Assembly: GCA_045617725.1 (NCBI GenBank)
Contig: JAZLJD010000019.1
Span: forward strand, 1 to 8,122
Origin: JAZLJD01 sp045617725
Lineage (GTDB): Bacteria; Bacillota; Clostridia; Lachnospirales; Lachnospiraceae
Reading direction: 5' to 3'
Length of the DNA: 8,122 nucleotides
Below the pieces are notes generated by a model, which was not told where the DNA came from, made no database searches, and worked only from the letters and a program-made list of their open reading frames with translations. Shown here piece after piece: positions 1 to 6,600 of this stretch (positions are counted from its first letter, which is position 1; every line of letters starts with the position of its first letter). The translations under genes were made by a program, and so were the position numbers.

Positions 1-41
1 ACATTCGGTTCCTTGGGCTTAATTATCTCACTGTTGCTCAT
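1..41 (-). CDS. 5' end of an unidentified gene, cut by the left edge
   Basis: An ATG at 39-41 (minus strand) opens a reading frame that stays open to the window edge and encodes MSNSEIIKPKEPN. A good Shine-Dalgarno sequence, AAGGAG at 48-53, lies 6 bases upstream of the ATG, which is the main reason to call a real gene in so short a stretch. Thirteen residues are too few to assign a family, and the charged, lysine-rich start shows no signal peptide. The gene follows thrS in the same direction but is separated from it by a terminator-like hairpin and a copy of the structured repeat. It therefore probably has its own transcript start or depends on readthrough. No function is proposed. Confidence 0.6.
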   Translation of the reverse strand, partial: MSNSEIIKPKEPN

Positions 42-57
42 AACCTTCTCCTTTATA

Positions 58-169
58 AATCCCCGCATTTCGCAATCCGGTATATTTAGCCCTTCACTGC
101 ATTGCAGCGAAGCTGCTACGGATTGCGACACAAAGTGTCGCGTGAAAAATGCCTGCATTTTTCACACTA
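58..169 (-). repeat. Structured intergenic repeat, copy 1 (112 bp)
   Basis: This block matches 7985-8096 at 109 of 112 positions. It contains four self-complementary segments: a long-range stem pairing 71-79 with 119-127 (9 bp), a hairpin at 92-112, a hairpin at 125-141 (7 bp, 3-base loop) and a hairpin at 142-165 (11 bp, 2-base loop). Strand is given as minus because the 92-112 hairpin is an unbroken 9-bp stem (with one G-U) only in minus-strand RNA; the plus strand has an A-C mismatch (96/108). In that orientation the element ends just upstream of the ribosome binding site of the left-edge gene. No transposase, coding potential or obvious target-site duplication is seen. It could be a REP/MITE-like dispersed repeat, an RNA leader or a processing site. 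Confidence 0.85.
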
Positions 170-183
170 CCATCCTCTATTCC

Positions 184-210
184 AAAACGGGCGGGAATTA
201 CTTCCCGCCC
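184..210 (-). terminator. Intrinsic terminator of thrS
   Basis: Read on the minus strand, 202-210 (GGGCGGGAA) pairs perfectly with 189-197 (TTCCCGCCC) around a 4-base loop. The stem has 9 bp, 7 of them G-C or C-G. A single G and then four T residues (184-187) follow. The U-tract is short, so termination may be incomplete, but the position 20 bp after the thrS stop codon fits its role. Confidence 0.75.
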
Positions 211-229
211 ACTATGTACATGTTTCTGA

Positions 230-2200
230 TTACTGATTTTCTTCCATTTCGGTGCGAATCGTTTTGGTTTTGATTTCTTCTACAATCTGTGCAACGAATT
301 CGTCGATGGTCTTGCTGCCTTCGTCGCCTGCAAAACGGCTGCGAACAGAAACCAGACCTTCTGCTTCCTCTTTCTCACCAACGATGAGCATGTAAGGAAG
401 TCTGTCGAGGCGGGCCTCACGAATCTTGAAGCCGATCTTCTCGGAACGGTTATCTACCGTAACGTCTACATCAGCACGAGCCAGTGCGGCACGAACCTGT
501 TCTGCATAAGCTTCGTACTTCTCGGAAATCGGGAGAATACGAACCTGCTCAGGGCATAACCAGGTCGGGAACTTTCCTGCATAGTGCTCAATCAACCATG
601 CGAGCGTTCTTTCATAGCAACCCATGGAGGTTCTGTGAATGATCCAGGGGCGAACCTTGTCACCGTTCTGGTCGATGTAGTACATGCCGAATTTCTCAGC
701 ACTTGCACAGTCGAGCTGAATGGTAACCATAGTATCTTCCTTGCCATATACGTTCTTGGCCTGAATATCAATCTTCGGACCATAGAATGCTGCTTCATCA
801 TCGGCTTCGGTAAATTTGATACCGTTCTTGTTCATGACATCACGCAGATACTGCTGGGTTGAATTCCAGTATTCCTCGTCGCCCAGATACTTTTCGGTAT
901 TGTTGGGATCCCACTTGGAAAGACGATAGGTAACATCTCCGTCGATGCCCAGTGTCTTCATAACGTAGTGTGCCAGATCCACGCAACGGGTCAGTTCCTC
1001 TTCTGCCTGATCGGGGCGAAGAATAATGTGACCTTCCGTAATGGTAAACTGGCGAACACGGGTCAGGCCGTGCATCTCACCGGAGTCCTCATTTCTGAAG
1101 AGTGTGGAAGTCTCACTCATACGATAAGGCAGGTCTCTGTAGGAACGTTGCTCATTCATATATACAAAGTACTGGAACGGGCAGGTCATGGGACGAAGTG
1201 CCATAACTTCCTTGCCGTTACCTTTTTCCTCGGCATCCTCATTCAGGATGAACATACCGTCCATGTAGTGATCCCAATGTCCGGAAATCTTGTAAAGATC
1301 GCTTTTGGCCATAAGAGGTGTACGGGTACGAACATATCCCCACTCCTTGTCCTCAAGGTCTTCCATCCATCTCTGGAGTTTCATAATCATCTTGGTGCCC
1401 TTCGGTGTGAAGAGGGGAAGTCCCTGGCCGATGCACTCTACCGTGGTGAACAGCTTCATTTCACGGCCCAGACGGTTGTGATCGCGTTTCTTAATGTCCT
1501 CAAGGTGAGCAAGGTAAGCTTCCAGTTCCTCCTTGGTTCCGAATGCGGAGCCGTAGATACGCTGAAGTCTGGCCTTGTTGGAATCGCCTCTCCAGTAAGC
1601 CATGGAAGAAGAAGTCAGCTTAAATGCCTTGATGCCCTTGGTGTTCATAAGGTGAGGGCCTGCACAAAGGTCCGTAAAGTCACCCTGGTCAAAGAAGGAA
1701 ATAACAGCATCCTCCGGAAGATCCTCAATGAGCTCTACCTTGAAGGGCTCGTCCTTCTCTTCCATAAATTTGATGGCTTCCGCTCTCGGAAGTTCAAATC
1801 TTGTGAGACGCTTGCCTTCCTTAATAATCTTCTTCATCTCGGCTTCGATATTGTCAAGGTCCTCTCTTGAGAAAGGATCTGCCTCAAAATCGTAGTAAAA
1901 GCCCTCATCAATTGCAGGTCCGATGGTCAGCTTGGCATTCGGGAATAATCTCTTGACTGCCTCAGCCAGAACATGCGAACAGGTGTGTCTCAGAACGCGA
2001 AGTCCGGCTGCGTCCTTGGCTGTTAAGATGTTTAAGGTGCAGTCCTCGCTTATCACGGTACGAAGATCCTTAACCTCCCCGTTTACTTCACCTGCACAGG
2101 CTGCTCTTGCCAGCCCCTCGGAAATACTGAGCGCAATGTCATAAATGCTCATGCTTTCGGAAAACTCTTTAAAGCTTCCGTCTTTCAATGTAACTTTCAT
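230..2200 (-). CDS. thrS: Threonyl-tRNA synthetase (class II aminoacyl-tRNA synthetase)
   Basis: This cytoplasmic enzyme activates threonine with ATP, charges tRNA-Thr and edits Ser-tRNA-Thr. The product has 656 residues, slightly longer than the usual 640 or so. Domain order is TGS (about 1-62), the second N-terminal editing domain (about 65-240), the class II catalytic core (about 245-545) and the anticodon-binding domain (about 550-645). The editing-site metal ligands are visible as H72-x3-H76 and C179-x3-H183. The catalytic zinc ligands are C340 (MTCP), H391 (TEGH) and H522 (IHRT). Motif 2 arginine is in TLFRNE (R369) and motif 3 arginine in CYERT (R531). The start is ATG 2198-2200, preceded by AGGAGG (2205-2210). 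The frame stays open upstream to 2452, but that part is T-box leader and not protein. Expression should be controlled by the leader upstream. Confidence 0.97.
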   Translation of the reverse strand: MKVTLKDGSFKEFSESMSIYDIALSISEGLARAACAGEVNGEVKDLRTVISEDCTLNILTAKDAAGLRVLRHTCSHVLAEAVKRLFPNAKLTIGPAIDEGFYYDFEADPFSREDLDNIEAEMKKIIKEGKRLTRFELPRAEAIKFMEEKDEPFKVELIEDLPEDAVISFFDQGDFTDLCAGPHLMNTKGIKAFKLTSSSMAYWRGDSNKARLQRIYGSAFGTKEELEAYLAHLEDIKKRDHNRLGREMKLFTTVECIGQGLPLFTPKGTKMIMKLQRWMEDLEDKEWGYVRTRTPLMAKSDLYKISGHWDHYMDGMFILNEDAEEKGNGKEVMALRPMTCPFQYFVYMNEQRSYRDLPYRMSETSTLFRNEDSGEMHGLTRVRQFTITEGHIILRPDQAEEELTRCVDLAHYVMKTLGIDGDVTYRLSKWDPNNTEKYLGDEEYWNSTQQYLRDVMNKNGIKFTEADDEAAFYGPKIDIQAKNVYGKEDTMVTIQLDCASAEKFGMYYIDQNGDKVRPWIIHRTSMGCYERTLAWLIEHYAGKFPTWLCPEQVRILPISEKYEAYAEQVRAALARADVDVTVDNRSEKIGFKIREARLDRLPYMLIVGEKEEAEGLVSVRSRFAGDEGSKTIDEFVAQIVEEIKTKTIRTEMEENQ

Positions 2201-2204
2201 ATGT

Positions 2205-2210
2205 CCTCCT
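2205..2210 (-). promoter_or_regulatory. Ribosome binding site of thrS
   Basis: AGGAGG lies four bases before the ATG at 2198-2200. It fixes the thrS start, because the reading frame continues 84 codons further upstream through the leader RNA, where no comparable site precedes a start codon. Confidence 0.9.
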
Positions 2211-2242
2211 TCTCTTTTGCACCGCCGGGTTATGCAAAAGAT

Positions 2243-2276
2243 AAAAAAACCGTGCACTACAATTTGTAATGCACGG
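2243..2276 (-). terminator. T-box leader terminator (attenuator)
   Basis: On the minus strand 2266-2276 pairs with 2250-2260 to give an 11-bp stem (one G-U) with a 5-base loop, followed by seven T residues (2243-2249). It ends 42 bp before the thrS ATG. Its 5' arm shares the CCC at 2275-2277 that the T-box antiterminator needs, so the two folds exclude each other. It also lies downstream of the Sel1-like gene, which has no terminator of its own, and may end that transcript. Confidence 0.93.
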
Positions 2277-2468
2277 GACGTAATATACGCGGTTCCACCC
2301 TGCTTGCTTAAAAGCCACTCATCAACCTTTAACGGAGTTACCCGGGCCGGATTGGGGCCACTCGGAGTTGGTTTCCACCTGCTACTCTCCGGAAGGATTC
2401 CAGCACCCCTTCCTCTCTGTAGGTTCATAACAAATGTACTTGTACTCGTCATCGTATTTAATATTAAG
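2243..2468 (-). ncRNA. Threonine T-box riboswitch leader of thrS
   Basis: The conserved T-box AGGGTGGAACCGCG is present at 2288-2301; its TGGA would pair with a tRNA 3' end UCCA. Stem I can be followed by hand. Base GAGT (2444-2447) pairs with ACTC (2365-2368). The loop-E strand AGTA (2437-2440) faces GAA (2373-2375). CATTTG (2431-2436) pairs with CAGGTG (2376-2381), above which come the AGAGAG motif (2413-2418) and a distal stem. The specifier directly after GAA is ACC (2370-2372), a threonine codon, followed by the usual purine. By the known T-box mechanism, uncharged tRNA-Thr reads ACC, stabilises the antiterminator and lets transcription enter thrS. The 5' end at about 2468 is inferred from the promoter and is not measured. 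Confidence 0.95.
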
Positions 2469-2474
2469 CATCAT

Positions 2475-2501
2475 TTTATAGCACTTTCCTAAAAAAGTAA
2501 A
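2475..2501 (-). promoter_or_regulatory. Probable promoter of the thrS T-box transcript
   Basis: An extended -10 element is seen: TGC (2481-2483) followed by TATAAA (2475-2480). A weak -35 candidate, TTTACT, lies at 2496-2501 with a 15-base spacer; shifting by one base gives CTTTAC and 16 bases. The predicted start near 2468 is just upstream of Stem I of the T-box. The promoter begins only about 10 bp after the stop codon of the upstream gene. An imperfect inverted repeat (2481-2487 against 2499-2505) covers the spacer and may be chance. Confidence 0.6.
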
Positions 2502-2509
2502 GTACCGAC

Positions 2510-3604
2510 TCAAGATTTAGATAATTTCACGCGATGGAATACAAATTCTTCACATTTCAGGACAAGCATGGGCGCATTGTGGTAAATGAATTCCCATTGC
2601 TCTTTGGCCTCATTGAACTTTATTTCATGGATAAAGGCCGAAAAATCGTCCTCGTCCGTGCTGACATCCAGAACGCCGACCACTTCCATCTCGATGGAAT
2701 CCACCAGCTCGCAAAAATCCACGGACGGCAGGGTCAAAAGGTATTTCTGTGGGTCATGTGCCGTGACAATTCGGGTTGCCTTCAGGTAGTAATGCCCCTT
2801 CTCAAACCAAAGGTGCACATCGAGTCCTGCCGCATCTTCCATCATGTCGCCAATCGGGCCCGGATGGTTCAGACGTATTTCGTCCGTAAAGTAGTCCTCT
2901 TCCAGCTTGTCTCTCGTACGCATAAAGCCTTCCGAAATCTTCTGCTCCACACGGTCATCCCCGTATTCCTCGAACCGTTCCCTGCGCTTTTTGATGGCAT
3001 AAGCGGCCTGCATGTAAAAGGCATACGCCAGTTCGTTGTCTTTGGCGCCCGATAAGCCTTCCTCATAAATCCGGCCCATTCGAAGCGCAATATCCGCAAA
3101 CTTACAATCGAATTCCTCATTCTCGAAGATTTCGATGTTCTCCTCATACAGTCGCATGATGATGGAGGTCGCAGCCGCCTGGTTCTTCGGTACACCAAGG
3201 CCACCCTGCAGCATATCGGCCAGCTTGTACCGGGACTCAAAAATGCCGGAAAACGCGCCTACGGTAAAGTACTTGAGCGCCTCATCATACTGGGGAACGC
3301 CGCCGTTACACCTTCCGTAATAATAAATGTAGCCGAGTGTATTGCAGTAAAAGGGATCCTCGTCCATTTCCACCAGCTTAAGGAGGCAGTCCCTGCTCAT
3401 CTCCCAATCAAGCTCGAAAAGCCGGTTCCCGCCGTAGCAGCTGTACGCCATGGCCTCCAGGGCCTCTTTCCAGCCGGCCGAAACGCCTTCACGGATGAAC
3501 AAACGAAGCAGCGAAAGCGTCTCCTCATCGGCATTTTTGATTGCCTCGTCATCCATGTAATCCGTTATCAGTTTTCTTTTCTCTTCTTCCGAATATTCCT
3601 TCAT
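2510..3604 (-). CDS. Sel1/TPR-like repeat protein, function unknown
   Basis: The product is a soluble 364-residue protein with no signal peptide or membrane segment. An acidic helical N-terminus (1-80) is followed by about three Sel1-like repeats. The first is around 88-122 (LGYIYYYG, then DEALKYF). The second is around 124-152 (KLADMLQGGLGVPKN, the clearest match). The third is around 172-202 (ALRMGRIYEEG, then ELAYAFYMQAA). The last 110 residues or so look beta-rich and unrelated to the repeats. Sel1 repeats generally bind other proteins, so an adaptor role is possible but not shown. The start at 3602-3604 is chosen because AGGTGAT (3609-3615) lies 4 bases before it; an ATG two codons upstream overlaps that site, and a TTG at 3647-3649 lacks one. 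The gene follows the kinase by 45 bp and is probably co-transcribed with it. Confidence 0.8.
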   Translation of the reverse strand: MKEYSEEEKRKLITDYMDDEAIKNADEETLSLLRLFIREGVSAGWKEALEAMAYSCYGGNRLFELDWEMSRDCLLKLVEMDEDPFYCNTLGYIYYYGRCNGGVPQYDEALKYFTVGAFSGIFESRYKLADMLQGGLGVPKNQAAATSIIMRLYEENIEIFENEEFDCKFADIALRMGRIYEEGLSGAKDNELAYAFYMQAAYAIKKRRERFEEYGDDRVEQKISEGFMRTRDKLEEDYFTDEIRLNHPGPIGDMMEDAAGLDVHLWFEKGHYYLKATRIVTAHDPQKYLLTLPSVDFCELVDSIEMEVVGVLDVSTDEDDFSAFIHEIKFNEAKEQWEFIYHNAPMLVLKCEEFVFHRVKLSKS

Positions 3605-3608
3605 TTCC

Positions 3609-3615
3609 ATCACCT
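3609..3615 (-). promoter_or_regulatory. Ribosome binding site of the Sel1-like gene
   Basis: AGGTGAT fits the anti-Shine-Dalgarno sequence over seven bases and is 4 bases from ATG 3602-3604. The alternative ATG at 3608-3610 overlaps this site, so translation more likely starts at the second ATG. Confidence 0.65.
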
Positions 3616-3616
3616 G

Positions 3617-3648
3617 TGCACCGTGACAAAAGGAACGTCCCCGATGCA
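3617..3648 (-). repeat. REP-like hairpin between kinase and Sel1-like gene
   Basis: On the minus strand TGCATCG (3642-3648) pairs with CGGTGCA (3617-3623), 7 bp with one T-G pair. Inside this, GAC (3637-3639) pairs with GTC (3625-3627) around a 9-base pyrimidine-rich loop. The core GGGGACGTTCCTTTTGTC resembles, from memory, short repeats of the form GGGACGGTTCTTTTGTC that are scattered in clostridial genomes and often linked to REP-associated tyrosine transposases. That link is recall, not a search result. It fills most of the 45-bp gap and leaves only the Shine-Dalgarno site of the next gene. Confidence 0.5.
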
Positions 3649-3649
3649 A

Positions 3650-6600
3650 CTATCTTGAAAGGAATCGGCTGAGTGTATCAATAAGTACGGAGGAGCGAAC
3701 CGGCTTGGAAAGGTGTGTATTCATTCCTGCTTCCTTCGATTTTCTGACGTCCTCATCAAACGCATTGGCCGTCATCGCAATAATCGGAATCATCATGGCA
3801 TCCTCTTTGTCCGCCTTACGGATGGTTTCCGTAGCCAAAAGTCCGTCCATCACCGGCATCACGATGTCCATCAGAATAGCATCATAGGTAAATGCCGGGC
3901 TCTCCATATATATATCCACAGCCTCACGACCGTTCTGCGCAGCCGTAACGATGGCTCCGTCCTCCTCCAAAAGCTCTCTGACTATGTCAAGGCTCATGTC
4001 ATTGTCTTCGACAAGCAGAATATGCTTTCCAAAAATCGGCGCGGAACCTGCCGGATCCATCTCTCTACCATCTTCGTCGATTCGGAAGCGAATGTCAATC
4101 GTAAATACGCTTCCTTCATTCGGCGTGGATTCTACGGCGATTTCTCCGCCCATCAGCTCCACAAGCTGCTTCGTCATGGGCAGTCCGAGTCCGGTTCCCA
4201 CGGCTTCCGCTTCGTTCTTTTGGTCCGGCTCCCAGATACACTTTAAGTACTCCGGCTTCATGCCGACTCCGGTGTCCGCAACCTCAATCCGGAAGGACGC
4301 TGTCTCCTCATCCGAAGTCATCTCCCGGATGCCAAAAACAATGCTTCCGCCGTCATTGGTAAACTTCACCGCATTGCTCAGAATGGTATTTACCGCCTGT
4401 CTTAAGTGAATCTCATCACCCAAAACAAAAGCATGCGTAACATCCTCAAATCTGCTTTCAAAGGATATGTCACGTCCTTCAAGCTGGGCCTTTGTACTGC
4501 CAATGCATTTCTCCATGAATTCCTTAAGGTTCATGGAACGCTTGACGATTTCAGTCTGCCCGCCTTCCTCCTTGCTCATATCAAGGATATTCTCCGCAAA
4601 CCGACCCAGATGTTTCGATTCTTCATCGATCTTGTCAAGGTAAGAGAGTACCTTCTCTTTTTCATCAATATGTCTTCTTGCAAGTGTCGTTATACCTACG
4701 AGGCCGTCAATCGGAGTACGGATGTCGTGGGAAATCTGTGCCAGGAAATCCATATTGGCACGCTTCTCTTCCAAAGCGCGGTCGCGGGCCTCCTCAAGCA
4801 GGAGGTTCACTTCCTGCTCATGCTCTACCGCCGTCGAATTATCCCGGATACCGATTACCGCACAGGTACCCATCTCATTCGTTCGGATAAACTTGTATTC
4901 ACAATGACGCGGTGTTCCGTCGACCACTTCCAAAAACGATACCGAGTACTCCTTATGCGTACGAAGTTCCTCCCGAACATAGGCAGCGTCCAGCATTCTT
5001 CGCATGCGTTCCTTGTCAACCGGGGCCACATTGTTGCGTACATATGCATCGATTACGGTGGAATAATACTGTCCGTCCACCATATTCTGTGAGTAGGAAT
5101 CGTCGACCTGATAGGTCTTAAGGACATCATTCAAAAGTTCTACATAGCCGACCGCCCGATAGGTCGAGGCAATTCTCGTAAGAATCGTATTCTCCACATC
5201 CGTCTGCTTACGCTTTAAGATTTCCGAATAGATCAGCGTGGAACTTGCACGCAATACCAGCGTATCATCCAGGGCAATTCTCGGATTATCCACGCCGATG
5301 AATCCGCGCACGATACCATCTTCAAAGAACGCCGTCGACAACGAGGAATTAACGTATGCCTTTGAAAGCATGCGATACGCCGGTGTTCCGCTCAATTCCG
5401 AGGTGATTTCGAGGTACTGATCGCCATTTTCAAGTTTCTTAATGACGGTTGAAAACAGTGAAACTTCCAGATTCTTGTGCAGCTTAATCTGTTCCTTAAT
5501 TCCTTCCTTGCACCATTCGTAGGTACAATCCACCAGCGTATAACTGTGATTGATTTCGTACACGTAAGCACGGTCCGCATTAAAGAACTGCACCATCATC
5601 TGAAGGAGGTTCGTAATATTCTTATCCGGATTCCTCTGGTTCTGAATCAGGCTGACGGAATCCCTTAAGAACTTATTCTGTCGTCTTGATGCCCTGATGA
5701 TTTCATCCTTATTGGCGAAGCCCAAAACAAATACCGCACGGTTATCGGGACTCTGTGCACACTTCACTTCACAGTACTGATTCTCGCGGTTTAAGTAAAC
5801 CTTGGTGAAATATTCTTCCTTCTGAAGGTTTGCGTAGATATTGGCAAGATCCAAAACGGAACGCATCTCGTCCTGGTCTTCATCCGCTACTTTCATCTTG
5901 ATGTACGTATCGATTGCATCGTTATATCGGGCACCCTTGAAGGCTTCGCCAAAAAGAACGTCCGACGAATTCTCGGTTGCGTACGGAATAACCTGATTGC
6001 TTGCCGGGTCATAGTAATAGATGCAGTTATATTCGGAGGCGAGCATCTTAATCATCTCGTCGTTACGCATCTGGACCATAGCCTGTTCTTTTTCAAGACC
6101 GCGAAGCTGGTTCACATCGATAAAGCCCATAACGGCTCCGGCAATCTTGTCATTCACCACAATACCGCGATACCGAAGCTCTGCTACGATACGTTCCTCA
6201 TTATGAAGCAGTTCAAACTGCGTTGAAAAAGCATTTCCGGTGCGAAGCTGCTCACATACATAATCAGCCTTGGACGCCTTGTTCATGTTTGCCTGGGCTT
6301 TGGGCTGCACACAATCTAAGATAAAGCGTTCCATTCTTTCGGAGAATACTGCCTGATACCTGTCTTTAAGCCCAAGAGTCAGGCAGGAATTGCTCCGCTC
6401 ATCAATCTTCTGAACGGTATCATTTAAGAAGTTCACATAGTAAACGGAACTGTATTCCTTCGTCAGAATGCTGACCATTTCATTGTACTTGCTGATTTCC
6501 AGTGCCTGCTTGGCTACCGGGGTGACTTCCTCTGCCACTGCCAGACACATGATGTTCTCCGAATGGGCATCATGGCTCATAATGAAAACCATCTTCATAT

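Noticed and set aside
142..165. Hairpin of the repeat as an intrinsic terminator
   Set aside because: The 11-bp stem is strong, but neither strand has a T-tract directly after it; it may slow polymerase but does not meet the terminator pattern.
58..169. CRISPR array or IS element
   Set aside because: There are no regular short repeats with unique spacers, no cas genes, no transposase and no clear target-site duplication.
13..273. 86-codon open frame on the plus strand across the repeat
   Set aside because: It runs through the structured repeat, the thrS terminator and the thrS 3' end, so it is almost certainly not coding.
968..1870. 300-codon open frame on the plus strand
   Set aside because: It lies wholly antisense to thrS, whose protein is unmistakable; the antisense translation shows no recognisable domain.
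2201..2452. 84-codon N-terminal extension of ThrRS
   Set aside because: The frame is open only by chance through the T-box leader; the TGS domain starts at the ATG 2198-2200, which has an AGGAGG site.
2481..2505. Inverted repeat in the thrS promoter spacer as an operator
   Set aside because: The 7-bp arms with one G-T pair and an 11-base A/T-rich loop are within chance expectation, and thrS control is already explained by the T-box.
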